A stretch of DNA of 64,000 nucleotides. Origin: Camellia lanceoleosa. Taxonomy: Eukaryota; Streptophyta; Magnoliopsida; Ericales; Theaceae. This document shows positions 11,350-23,221 of this stretch, piece by piece (position 1 is the stretch's first letter; every line of letters starts with the position of its first letter). The notes below the pieces were generated by a model. It had not been told where the DNA came from, did not search any database, and saw only the letters and a program-made list of their open reading frames with translations. The stretch is taken from contig CM045758.1 of assembly GCA_025200525.1 (NCBI GenBank), positions 169,274,101-169,338,100 of the forward strand, in the 5' to 3' direction. The translations under genes and the position numbers were made by a program.

Positions 11350-12036
11350 AGAAATATTTAAAATTCACTGAGAGAAAAATTTAAATAAGCCAGATAAAAT
11401 TCATCTAAATCATACTAATGGAAAACAAATTTCAGAGAAAATTGTATGGGCAATGAGACATAATTTCATGGGTCAGAGAAAATTATGAAACAAGCAATAT
11501 AATTTAGATATCAGAGAAAATCAATCAGGGCGTATAAGTTAATGTTACTATAATTGTGGTTAGAGAAATTTGGATTCTAGAGAAAATTCATTACAAGGAT
11601 AGGAACAAATAGTGTTAATCAAAAAAGTAACATAAATTCAAATTTTAGAGAAAATTAATCTCAGTCAGTCAAGGCACATAAGTCATGGGCCAGATAAAAT
11701 TACACACAACGAGAAATAATTTTATGAGCCATAGAGAATTATGAAATAGGCAACATAATTTAGATATCAGAGAAAATCAATTAAGGCATATAAGTTAATG
11801 TTACTATAATTGTGGTCAGAGAAATTTGAATTCTAGAGAGAATTCATTACAAGGGCAGAAATAAATCAGTGGTAATCAAAGAAGCAACATAAATTGAAAT
11901 TTCAGAGAAAATTGATCTCAATCAGTCAAGGCACATAAGTTATTCCATCTAAAATATTGCATCGCAGAGAAAATTGATCAAATCAAGCAAGACACAAGGA
12001 GGGAAACAAACCAGTGTTCAGAGAAATTTTGAAATT
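11341..12036 (+). repeat. AGAGAAAATT motif array, left block
   Basis: About a dozen copies of (C)AGAGAAAATT and close variants, all in one orientation, are dispersed in AT-rich DNA. Much of the block is also a tandem duplication of about 256 bp (roughly 11440-11695 and 11696-11950), shown by TAGATATCAGAGAAAATC recurring at 11505 and 11761. Confidence 0.85.
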
Positions 12037-12842
12037 TTACTGAGATTTTAGTGGCGATAGAAATCTAACCCGTCGAGGTGCAAGAGAGTAGACTGGTGTC
12101 TTCTGCAGTTGTTTGGTCAAGCTTTGCAGGTTCCACTCGGCACATCTTGGGAATTCAGTTGTGTTACTGTCTTCCCAATCAATGACATGCGCATGTTCAC
12201 ATGGCCAATACTATGATGGAAATTGAAGTAATTAAATTTTGCTAAACACAGAAATTTGTAAGTATCATAATTGTAAATTTGAATGTAAATTCTACTTACC
12301 AGCAATGCAATGACATACCCCATAACTTTTTCTAGAGTTTTGCGCAATTTTGTGATAGAATCAATCAATGTTGCTATGATTGCTTCTGGCCAATCATACT
12401 GCTTTATTGATTCAAGAGGTTCCATGAACTTGATAAAAACCCATCCTATTGAATTCTCACTTGTTGCAAAAAATAGGGTAAAACACAAGTACAAGGTAAC
12501 AATGATTGCTACATCTTTGAAGTCAATTGGTTGTTTGCCTTTCATTGCTTTAACCAAGGCATTCTTAAGAACAAGACCAGTGAGCCTTGTGTCCTTTGGG
12601 AATCTTTGCCTTAGGAATGCAGTGTTTGGCTTTTTTGAGTATCTTAATGACATCGCTCCTTTACCACCTTGCAAACCAAAAATCAAGGTCATGTCATTCG
12701 TTGTAAAGGTCAAGTTTTTTTTACCAATTGTGAATGCTTTCGTTTTTTCATTATAATGTTGGATTATTGCAACTACATCATCATCAGATTTCCTAGACTT
12801 CCTTGGATCCATCCCTCTAGTGGTTTGAGCTTGGATCAAATA
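12037..12842 (-). CDS. Plant mobile-domain/DUF1985-like gene, two adjacent exons
   Basis: The first exon (12842-12300) has an acceptor AG just before TAT TTG ATC and a clean donor, CTG|GTAAGT. The second (12210 to stop 12037-12039) follows acceptor CATCATAG and joins in phase 0, giving ...VIALL then YWPCEHAHVIDW. Both exons are open. Motifs such as FTIGKKNLTFTTNDMTLIFGL, the DVAIIVTLYLC helix and YDWPEAIIATLID resemble the N-terminal domain (DUF1985 / plant mobile-domain type) of plant proteins often carried by Mutator- or CACTA-type elements next to Ulp1 proteases. I see no protease or transposase here. The stop may not be the true end, because TCA|GTAAAA could be another donor. Family assignment is from memory and tentative. 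Confidence 0.5.
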
Positions 12843-13189
12843 CTAGAGTGGAGTCTTTTGAAGCTCTTCAAGTTGGTTTGAATTGAATTTAAGTGTTTGA
12901 AAAAATGAGACAACAGATGAGAGGTTGGATCGGTATTGAATGCTATAATGAGCTCTCTTTCTTTGGAGTTTAATAGGTTTTTTCCTCCTTGAGCTCGAGT
13001 ATTTTGAAGTTGGGGTATTAATCTAGATGCTTGTTACTTCATCACCTCGGACTTCTGTTTTTTATTGAGGAGTTTGTGGTGTTTTGCTGCTTTTTGATCC
13101 AAGATTATAAGAAGACTGAAAGAGTTTCTGTTTCTTTCTTGGTGTTTCTGGTGTTTTGCTACTTTTATGTTTCGCCATTTCTAGACAAT

Positions 13190-14560
13190 GAAAACATAAA
13201 TATGTCAACATTAAATCTCAGAGAAAATTGAACATGTCAGAGAAAATTACACATAAGGGAGAAAATTAAGGTGTCTAGAGAAAATTATAGTGTCTAGAGA
13301 AAATTATAGATGTTAGAGAAAAGTAAACATGAAAAATCATATGTTAGAATACTAATAAACATGGTAAGCAGGAGAAAATTTCCATTCCACAATGAGCAAG
13401 ATAAAATAAACAAAGCAACGTAAACATGCCATAGAAACTTACAGAATAGAGAAACCAAGAATTAAACAAAATAAACATACCAGAGAAAATTTTAAAAAAG
13501 AAACATAAATCTAGTAGGTCACATAATATTAAAATGCCAGAGAAATTTACAGACACAACCAGAGAAAATTAAACATAGCAGACAGACACAAAGGAGAAAA
13601 ATAATGTGGAATACATGCAGCCACAGTTAATTTTTGTTCCTAGAGAAAATAAACAAAGCAACATAAACATGACAGACAAATTTTGAATAATTACTAAAAA
13701 GTACATATATATGTAAAATATAGCCAGGGAAAATTCAAGAAAGAAACATAAATCTAACAAGCACAGAAAATGAAAATGACAGACAAAATTATTGCACATT
13801 CCAGAGAAAATTAAACATGGCAAGCCAGAGAAAATTTCCATTCCATAATATGAAAATGCTAGAGAAATTTACAGACAACCAGAGAAAATTAAACATGAAA
13901 GACACATACAATGGAGAAAAATGATGTGGCCAGAGAAAATTATAAATGCCAGAGAAACATAGACACAGACAAGAGAGTAAAATTACATATAGATGTAAAA
14001 TATGGCCAGAGAAAATTCAAGAAAGAAACATAAATCTAGTAAGCACAGAAAATGAAAATGCCTGAGAAAATTAAAATGCTAGAGAAATTTATAGAGTAAA
14101 GAAATTTGAATGAATTGTATTTGAAAATTACACAGAGAAATACAGAGGAATTAACCATGCCAAAGAAAATAGGGAAATAAACATATCAAAGAAAATTCAA
14201 AGAAGAAACATAGATAAAGCAAGTACCAGAGAAATTCAAATAACAAAGAAATTTACAGACAAAATTATACAAACATTTTCAAGAATAAGTTCAAAACTCA
14301 GAGAAATAATATTTTTCAAATTCATGTAGCTTTTTATTACAAAATTGAAACCCTAATTAACAGAAGGCTAATATAATATGCAATTAACTGTGTTTCCAGA
14401 GAAAAACTTGTTGTATTGTAAAAAACTTACCAGAGTGAGGATGAAACCCTAATTACGAACTGATATGCCATGAGATGAAGATGCAATGAGATGAAGAAGA
14501 ATTGAGATGACGATGAACAGAGAAAATGGGTCAGAGAAATTTGTGAGTAAGGAATGGAAA
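13190..14560 (+). repeat. AGAGAAAATT motif array, right block
   Basis: At least two dozen copies of CAGAGAAAATT or CAGAGAAATT lie in one orientation, spaced roughly 20-60 bp. Longer phrases recur, for example AAGAAACATAAATCTA near 13500, 13740 and 14023. Orientation matches the left block, so this is not a simple inverted subterminal pair. On the minus strand it reads AATTTTCTCTG. Confidence 0.88.
14431..14471 (-). CDS. Possible first coding exon of the DUF1985-like gene
   Basis: On the minus strand an ATG (14469-14471) opens a 41-nt coding stretch (MAYQFVIRVSSSL) that ends at a good donor, CTG|GTAAGT (14431/14430). CT-rich DNA like a plant 5' leader precedes it. Its phase does not join directly to the 12842 exon, so another exon would be needed. 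Weak evidence alone; supported mainly by strand and position. Confidence 0.25.
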
Positions 14561-14970
14561 AGATTTTGGCAGAAGATAATGAAACCCTAATGTCGATAGT
14601 GAAGATGATTGTGAAACCCTAATTCGCCTATTCTCTTGCTCGTGAAGATGGTTGGATGTTTGGAATAAAACTGAGTCGTCGGAATCTAGTGTAGTGTTCT
14701 CAGTTGATTTGTGAAGGGTATTTTGGTCAAAGAAAGAATTAAAAATGCGCGTGTTCTAGTTGAGGGACCTGATGTATCATCTCTTTTTTTGGTGTCCTCT
14801 ATCCTCTAAATTACTATTATTAGGGACTTTAAAAAAAAATTCCCCATTATTTTACTATGTTATAATTTAATATCATATAAAATCATTATATATTTATTTT
14901 AGTTATACTTTCATAACACGATAGGTTAAGATTATTAAAATATACATAAATAATTGAAATAAAATTATTG
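14561..14970. other. AT-rich spacer, possible end of the DNA element
   Basis: It contains AAACCCTAAT phrases, a pyrimidine-rich stretch near 14780-14815 and then very AT-rich DNA. I could not find a convincing terminal inverted repeat to define the element's edge. Confidence 0.4.
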
Positions 14971-15015
14971 TTTTGATAATCTCAATCTTATTGTCCTATA
15001 GAAGTGTTATTTAAA
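14971..15015 (+). repeat. Left arm of a perfect 45-bp inverted repeat
   Basis: It starts TTTTGATAATCTCAATC and ends GTGTTATTTAAA, and is the exact reverse complement of 23233-23277. The two arms bracket the endogenous virus. Confidence 0.95.
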
Positions 15016-15295
15016 CTCCAAACCGCGGAAGCAGCAAGTAGAATGAAAAACATGGATTATGAAATCAAAATATGACTAAAATTGAACAACAGATTTGGAA
15101 TGCACATAATTAACATATTTAAATATTAAAACTTCATAATTTTAAAATACAGAAAATAACTTACAATTACAAGTGTAGCAATTGCAAGGATCTTAAATGG
15201 GTTACAAACGGGAAGAAGTAATTGACAATCAGAACTCTCTGTTTTTTCTTAAAGACTGAAGAATGAAAACTTGAAACTTTCTGAATGAAGACATT

Positions 15296-15560
15296 ACAAT
15301 ATATAGAAAAGGAAAATACAGTAATCCTGTGACTTCTTTGAATACAGTAATCATGTGACTTCTTTGGATACAGTAATCATGTGACTTCTTTGATTGATGA
15401 AAGCAGCTGGCAGTGAGTAAGGCAAAGCAAATCTTTGTCGGTTGCTTTTCGGAGTGATTACTGCGAATATGCAGCTTTAACAAAAGTTGATTGGGTGAAT
15501 AGTGACGGTGAATAGTAAAAGTGAACAGTAACTTTTACTATTCATCATGTGAATATAGGA
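15296..15560 (-). promoter_or_regulatory. Pararetroviral promoter: TATA box, three 26-bp repeats, TGACG element
   Basis: On the minus strand a TATA box (CTATATATTG; TATATA at 15300-15305) is preceded by three tandem 26-bp units (15317-15394, each with AAGTCACATGATTACTG or a one-base variant). Farther upstream are GTGAATAG repeats and a TGACG-like motif (about 15500-15530). The position, after the last ORF and before the genome end, fits the caulimovirid full-length transcript promoter. In this linear copy it would fire leftwards out of the virus. Confidence 0.65.
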
Positions 15561-15643
15561 CTCAATATAGATACAAATTAGCAGCTTTTCTCAAAAGAGT
15601 ATTGATTGAAGCTAATTTATATTTATAGGGAATCCTATGTTGA

Positions 15644-17073
15644 TCAGGCATATGGGTCCTGAGCATATTGGAATTCGGATCTGCCATATGAGATGGGTTG
15701 AGTAGTTGATCCTTTAGAAGATTGTGACTGGTCTGAACTGTCTTCTGAATGTTCTGAACTGGTTGATTGAGCTTCTTTAGCTTGATCTGTTAATTGACGG
15801 GCTAACTGGAGCAATTCATCTCTGGACATCTTGGGCTTGACCTTGGATTTAGCTTTGGGCTGAGCAGGAGGTGAAATGGGCTTAGCCTTAGCTTTGGATT
15901 TTGATTTGGGCCGTGAATGTTCCTTGGGCTGGTCCGAAATTGCAAGAGCTTTGGACTTCACCTTGGATTTTGATTGGGCAGGTTGAACGGTTGGATTTGG
16001 ATGATTTGGGCTTGGAACCACTAGATGAGGGCTTCAAGGTTGACCGGAGGAAGAATGGTGGCTTCCTTGGTGATTATGTGATTGGGTTCTTTGGGCTTTG
16101 ATCATAGAAGGAGTTGGAGCACATTGATCAATGGAATTCTTCATGAACAATTTCAAAATTCTGGGCACATTGTACTTAGCTCACCATTTGACCGAATGTT
16201 GACGGGTGATTATGTTACCATCAATTCCATAATGCCATTTAAATATCCATGGGAGTTTATATTTGGATATAAAATTAACAAAGATGGAAATTGTCTCGAT
16301 GAGTGGTGAATGGGTAAACAGAGGAGAAATAGTTAACTAGTTCAATGAGATCACCTGGGAGGATGTCTGAAATGGCACCATAATGAGTCCACCATCTCAG
16401 AAACCAGGTAGGAAACTCGGATTTGAATTTTTGATCAAAGGAGATGAACCAGGAGTGACTAAAAGTTTCATTTTGGTACAGGAAAATCTTGAACCAGGCA
16501 TCAACATAATCATGGTAATTATACTGGATGGAATGACCAGGTAAATCTCGAAGCTGATAAGGAGGACCCCATTCAGCTTGGGAAACAATACAATGGATGT
16601 AAATGGAATGATACAGAACCTTGTTGGCATAGGTTCGATCATAAATGGGTTTAATCAAGACTGATTGATGATGGATCAAAATATCTTTGTAATAGGTGAG
16701 TGTTTTCTCTGGATGTAGGAGGATGAAATGGCATCCAGAGCCAAAATGAGATTTAGCAATTTCATGGATTACTTGGCCTTTAGGGTGACTGGGTTCTATA
16801 TAGAACAGATTAGTAGTGTGTGATTTGGTATAATCAGATCGAGATGACTGTTGGGTTAGCGAGGAATGGAGTAACTGAGACTGATTGGCTTGGAGCAAAA
16901 GGATCAGTAGCCAAAGCAGTTGAGTAATTAGGTCTGGGGATATTACCAAGGATTTGGTAACGGTTGATCATTTGAATGGGCTGAGGGTATTGTCCTACTA
17001 ACTCCAAAGGAGGAGGTACAAAAGGTTGACTAGAAGGAACCAAAGCCTTAGAAGGAGGCCTTGGGCGAGACAT
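15644..17073 (-). pseudogene. Caulimovirid downstream ORF (unknown function), broken
   Basis: ATG at 17073 starts MSRPRPPSKALVPSSQPF and a proline-rich N-terminus. The frame shifts near 16870-16900 into a conserved middle (SWFISFDQKFKSEFPTWFLRWW), shifts again near 16270, and ends at 15644 after a Lys/Ser/Pro-rich basic region and a Ser-rich acidic tail. The middle resembles the second ORF of unknown function in Florendovirus-type endogenous viruses. The DNA before the ATG (TTGTTTCAACAG) looks like a splice acceptor, so expression from a spliced RNA is possible. The basic tail suggests nucleic-acid binding; this is inference. Confidence 0.65.
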
Positions 17074-17108
17074 CTGTTGAAACAAGAAACAATGATCAGT
17101 AGCAGAGA

Positions 17109-17339
17109 TTAACAACCAGAAAGGAGATCTAGATAATTCTGGAAATAATGTAAATGGTTGTAATAATCATGTCGCAAAATACGACGGGCTTGAATCTGTT
17201 GGTGAATGATATGTTAGGCTCTTTTAGTAGTTGGTTTAGCGGTTTTGAGGCGGTTAATACGGCGATTAACTTGTTTGAGTAGGGTTTGGTAAAAGGTAAT
17301 TTGGGTATTTAAATATGGAATATGTGGAGTAGCACTCAT
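17109..17339 (-). pseudogene. Small basic ORF overlapping the ORF1 stop by ATGA
   Basis: The ORF1 stop TGA (17336-17338) overlaps this ATG (17337-17339). The reading is 76 codons, rich in Lys, Arg and Gln (KQVNRRINRLKTAKPTTKRA), with one internal TAA at 17214-17216. The tight overlap suggests coupled re-initiation or a remnant of the next viral ORF. I do not recognise the family. Confidence 0.45.
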
Positions 17340-20300
17340 TTCTTACCCCCCTGTAAAAATTCCCGGGTAAGAAAATCAGGAAGGGAATTTTGACAACCAG
17401 GTATATAGGTAATATCAAAATCAAAAATACTTAAAATAGATTGCCAACGAGCAAAAATTTGTTTACTAGCAAGATTTTGAACATCTTTTTCCTAAACAAA
17501 TTTAGCGGATTTACAATCAACACGGAGTAAAATTTTTTGATTTAAAATATCATCTTGAAATTTTTGTATACATAAAACAGTAGATAAAATTTCTTTTTTA
17601 ATAGTACTATAATTTAATTGTGCTTTATTCCAGACACCAGAATGATAACGAACAATTTGTTCAGATGATTGAGGAGTGACTTTTTGGAGAAGAATGCCAC
17701 CATAACCAATATCAGAAGCATAATTTTGAATGAATTTTCAGTAGGAATACCAAGACAAGGGAGAGACTTAACATATTGTTTGACGTTTTGGACAATAGAA
17801 GTATGAACAGATGACCAAGGAGGAGGATTATCCTTTAATCTATCAAACAATGGTTGACAAGTCTTCCTAAGGTCTTTGTAGAAATCAGCAATGTAATTAA
17901 GGGAACCTAAAAACCTTTGTAACTGGGTTTTATCAAGGATTTCATCAGGGAACTTGGATGCAAACTCAATGGATCTACTAATTGGCAGAATAGTATTATG
18001 GTGAATATCATAGTCTAAGAATCGAACTTTAGTTTGAAAGAGTTTGATTTTAGGAGCTGAGATAACTAAACCATGACTTTTAATTGTATAAAAGAATGCA
18101 GTTAAATGTTTCCAATGTTCATTAAGGGATTTGGAAAATATTAAGATGTCATCAATATAAACAATAGAAAAATGACTAAATGGATTAAAAATATCATTCA
18201 TTATATTTTGAAATTCACTAGGAGCATTTTTTAAACCAAATGGCATTACATTCCATTCATATTGACCAAAGGGTGTGTTAAAAGCGGTTTATATCGATCT
18301 TTAGGGTGAATTTGGATTTGCCAAAACCCACTTTTTAAATCAAATTTACTAAAATATGACTTGACTAAGTCTTTTAATCAAATCTTTTTATTAGGAATAG
18401 GATATCTAATCCATTCTAAAACAAAGATTGAGTGGTTTATAATTAATAACTAAGCGAGGACACCTTGTTCTAATTCAAAGATCTTTATTAACATAAAAAG
18501 TAGGACAAGACCATGGTGATTTACTTGGACTAATGATTACATTTTTAATAATTCATTAATTTCTTTCTTACACATTTCAAGTAATTCATAATTCATTTGA
18601 ATAGGTCGAGATTTAGTAGGGATGTGTTTTTCATTAAAATTTTTAATATATGGCAAAGTAACAACATGCTTTTTTCTATGCCAAAATCAGAGAGGTAAAT
18701 TGGAGCGGATAGTGGATTCTAGTTTTAATTTAAAATCATTAATTTGAGAAATAATAACAGGATCGTTAATTGTTGATCAATTCTTTTATAATTAATTTCT
18801 TCTTTAAGAAAATTAATTTGCCTAGTTAGCGATTAATAGTATGGGAAATAGAACAATCTTTTAGCTTTTAATTCAACATTTCAAAGTGAAATAAAAATTT
18901 AAAAGTAACGAGTTGGCCTAAAACATGAGTGGTAATCCTTCAAAGAGATGTAGTAAATGGATAAAGTAAATGTATAAATGGAGTACCTAATATGATTTTA
19001 TCAGTCATGTTTTTTACTAAAACGAATGAGGTTTTGAAAGATACATTATCTTGACAAACATGAACGTTAGGTAATTTATATTTAATACACATTTTACTAC
19101 CATTAGCAGAGGTTAATTTCTCATGGCATTTTTCATAGTATTTAGTAGGGAGCAAACATTCTTGTACACAGTTTAAATCAGTACCAGTATCTATTAGAGC
19201 AATTAAGTTTAGTTCAAAATCATTAATAACTATCTTAATTCGTGAATACCATTTTTGCATATAGATTTTATTGATTAGATTTAATCTTTTATCGTCAGGA
19301 GTATGGGATTGTGATCTATTGTCAAATATTAATTTATTAGGATTAGTGTGATCAGAATCAGGGTCAGAATTATGTTCAGATTCATTAAGAGATCCATGGA
19401 CTGAGTTGTGGAAATTATCTAAACTTTTATTAAGTTTTAATGTAATAATTTCATCTTCTAATTTTCGATCTTTTTGTCTTAATTCATTAATAGTTTGTTT
19501 GATTTGATTGATTTCAGATTGTAAATCCTGAAGTGTAATTTCTTTAGTTTTATTTTTAAATCTTTCTAAAGTCTTAGATAAACTGATAATAGGTTTATCA
19601 ATCTTAGGTTTATCATCAGAATGTATTAATAAAGATTTTAATTTATCAATATATTTTTGTTTTAAATTGGGATCATCTAATTTGCTAATTAATTCAATAA
19701 GGGCAGATTCTTCTTGGGTGTTTTTAGTAAGAACAGTTATTTGTTTAACTGGTTTACAGCAGACATCATTACATCCTAGATTAATATTATGGTCAGAATC
19801 GTCACTAGGTGAATGATAATCAGATGAAGTTCTTGGATGATCAGAAGAGGAGTCGCTAACAGATTGATTTAATTGGAAGATTTCAAATAACTGATTTTTG
19901 GAATTATCATCAATTTGAAGTTGGTTAACTTTATCCTTTAATTTTTGCTTTTCTTTACATTTATTTGAATAATGTCCTTTTTGACCGCAATTATAGCAAG
20001 TAATGTCTTTTTTGAATTTAGATTTGGGATGTGATTTTTTATAATATTTCTTTTTGGGTTTAGTATAAAATTTATCATGAGATTTGGAAGGTGAATAATC
20101 TTTGCGATATTTATTAGAAGAGTATTTGGATTTATATTTATGTTTGGAGTACTTGTGTGATTTCTTACGGGAAGGTGCAATAGGAGGTAAACCATATTGT
20201 TCACAGAAATTTCCTAATTCATATTTAGCTTTATGTTTATCCTTAGTGGCTTTTTGACTAAGTTTTAAATCAATACACATTTTTAATCCTTCTTTTTGAA

Positions 20301-22874
20301 TAGTGCTCATTATATCACCATACGTTAAATTGTCATATTCAATAACACCAGTAGGTTGACTAAGAACATCTCTAATTTTGTGAGCAAATAGACTAGGTAA
20401 TCCATTAATGAATTTTTCTTTCCAAAATGATTTAGTACAGTCTTCACGTAACATAACTCTAGAGGTAAATACATCTTTATACCATCGAAAATCACTTAAA
20501 GTTGGGCAAGTAAGGTTACTAAGCTGATCATGTATGCGAGAATAAATATTAGTAGGTGTACCAATAAAATGTCGAACAATAGTATAAATTAATGTATTAA
20601 TACCATCAGGGTGGCAACATCCTATAGTTTCATCAAAAATAGGGAGACCATTATCATTAGTTTGATTAGCATATATGATGGAGTCTCGTTGATCTTCAGT
20701 TAAGTATTTTTCCCACCAAGATTTGAGCATACCAAGAAACCGTAAGTAATTAAGGAAACAATTTCAGATTGCGAATATTGGGGATAATTAGAGAGGTAAC
20801 TATTTGAAACCATAGATAAATGATTTAATTTTTGGAGTATTTGATCTTCACTAAGACCATCAATATTCCATTCAGATAGTTTTTAAAGCAAATGTAAAAT
20901 TGGTTACTAATATTATTTTCTTCATATTGGAGGTCAGGTGAAGTAGGTCGAGAATACCAGTTTTTGGTAGTTTGAGGATTAACTTTGGGATAATGAATTT
21001 TATTAAGAATAGAAGATTGGAATTGTTGGGCTAATTGATTTATTTCATCATCGGTAGTGTCGGTTTGGATGTGGTAGAAACAAAGGTCAATATTTGGTTG
21101 TTGATTTAAAACAGTAAGACCTTTATCTTTAGAAGGTGAGGCATTATCAGTGGTAGATAGTTTAGTGAATAATTTTTCAATAGCTTTGACAGTAGATTGA
21201 TCAGTGGTTACCAAACTAGTTCTTTTGGAGTGATGACTAGGTAGATTAAGTAAAGGTTGATCTAAAGGTTGTGGTTTAGTAGATGTAACAGATTCTAAAT
21301 TTGTCTCTATTTTGTCTAATTGTTTACCAATGGTGTTTAAACATTGATTAGTATAATTATTTTGTTCAATGACTTTTTTGATTTCAGCATCATCGCCAGA
21401 TAATTTGAAAGGAGAAGCAGGAATGTCAGAACCTTGTTGTTTGATAATTATTTTTTCAAGAGGAGGGTGACTAGAACTAACAGTTGTAGATTCAGAAGTT
21501 TTCCATTTGTATTTGGTGATTGTATTTAGCTTTTTGTAATATTTTTCAACATATTCCAAGAGAGGTAACTCAAAACTATATTCAATCATAAAATTATACC
21601 AATGTCTAGTGATTCTGGATTGGTGTTGTTTATCATAGGTATCATAATAAGCATGTCGGAGTTTTTTATTTTTAAACGACTTAAATTCAATGAATAATTT
21701 ATCAAGATCAGGTTTAAAATCCTTTTTAATGGTCATAAGTTGAGGATTGACTGGAGGTATAAATTCTTCAAAATCAGTTTGAGTTGGAGAATTATTTGAA
21801 GCAGTTTCTTCTTCAGGTAAATGTGTGTGTGTAGAGTAAACAGGTTTACTAATTTGAGAAGTAGCAGTATTATCAATACCTTTTAATTTAGAGGTTTGTC
21901 CTAAATGAATTTGACTATTTTTCCGAAACAGTGGAGTATTAAATATTTCATCTTCAGTTTCAATTTCAGAAGGTACACTAGAGGTGCTATGTCTGGATGA
22001 TTGACTACGATTAAATTTAATATGAACTGTACCATCATGAATTTGTTGAATATCCTGAATATCTTGGATAGATGATTGTTGTTGATTATGTTTGTAATGT
22101 TCATTGACAGTGATCCATTGATCTGGTAAATCTACATTTTTCCATTCAATCATTTGGGGAACATTTATATGGGTATCAGTAGTACTACTTTGGATTAGTA
22201 AAGTTTTATCTTTAGGGGACCTGTGCAATGCGTGAACATTTAAATTAGTTTTCATGCACTTATAATGAACACGATAAATTAAAAGCAATATTATGGGTTT
22301 TATTCATCATATTGGTAAATGAACCATGTAATTGTATATTTAATGTTAATGCATGTAAAATATTTGGATCTCGTAAACTAAGAGTAAAATCAGGAAAACA
22401 ATTAAAATATACTGGACCTTTATGAAGACCAGTTTCCATCATACCCATTAAACTATCATTGTAATTAAGAAAACGAGCATCTCTTAAACATAATAAAACA
22501 GAAGTATTTTTACCTTGTTGAGTTAATGGTTTGACACCAACTTGAATTAAACCTATATGAATAAAATTGTAATCACTTTTTAAATATCTTTTTATGAGAT
22601 TAACATCAAATAATTGACAGGTTTCCCTGGGTTTTTCTAAAGCATATACTTGTTCAATTGTCTTAACATGCAAAGAGATTTTGAAAGTATTTTGTATAAA
22701 AGAAGTTTTATAAATTTCTTTAATTGGCAATTTTGGTATATTCCAGTCTACATCAATTTTATCATTTTGTATTTCAACATCTTCTTCATTAATTACTAAT
22801 CCTTGATTAGGTATTGAGGGCAAAGTGGTTGACCTAGAACTGACTGAAGAGTTACTTCTAAATAATCGATTCAT
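17336..22874 (-). pseudogene. Caulimovirid ORF1: movement protein, coat, protease, RT, RNase H, broken
   Basis: ATG at 22874 begins the movement-protein part (22874-22260). A frameshift there leads to a long low-complexity linker (to about 20825), and another to the coat-like region. That region has a Lys-rich stretch and the knuckle CYNCGQKGHYSNKC (about 19957-19998). The protease signature ALIDTGTDLNC is near 19170-19205. RT is damaged between about 18900 and 18250 but keeps YIDD (18148-18159) and MPFGLKNAPSEFQN. RNase H (17613-17339) has DCKSAKF followed by a stop and later ARWQSIL and a TYIPG motif. The ORF ends at TGA 17336-17338. Movement protein joined to pol without integrase separates this from gypsy elements. 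The breaks are too many for function. Confidence 0.85.
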
Positions 22875-23209
22875 TGTTATTTTTAATTAATCAGTTTTAC
22901 AGATACCTTAATACATACCCTATTCTTATCCAGTTTATCACATATCTTGTAACTTCACAGACCTGTGTATACATACATACCCTATCTTTTGACCCCTAAG
23001 TCCGACACTGCCTAAAACTAAGGACTTACTCAGGACTGGGAAGAAGTGGGTGACTTAAACGCAGGTGGAATAAATGTAACAAGGTGGACAACACGGATCG
23101 AGCTTGTGGGTGGTTAAGATGTACTGAAAACTAGATTAATCAAATAAACAATGGAAAAGATTAACTAGAAGAAACAAAAGCAGTTAGAAACAGGACACAA
23201 CATCACCGG
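22875..23209 (-). other. Viral leader between primer site and ORF1
   Basis: About 335 bp of non-coding DNA. This is the 5' leader side of the viral genome in the minus orientation. No ORF of note. Confidence 0.6.
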
Positions 23210-23221
23210 GCTCTGATACCA
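23210..23221 (-). other. Primer-binding site of the endogenous virus (Met-tRNA)
   Basis: The minus strand reads TGGTATCAGAGC, the initiator tRNA-Met site caulimovirids use to start minus-strand synthesis. It lies 12 bp inside the right inverted-repeat arm, so the viral circle was opened almost exactly at its replication origin. Confidence 0.88.

Noticed and set aside
13344..13841. Cys/Phe-rich minus-strand frames
   Set aside because: Produced by the AGAGAAAATT repeats; no domain and no splice context.
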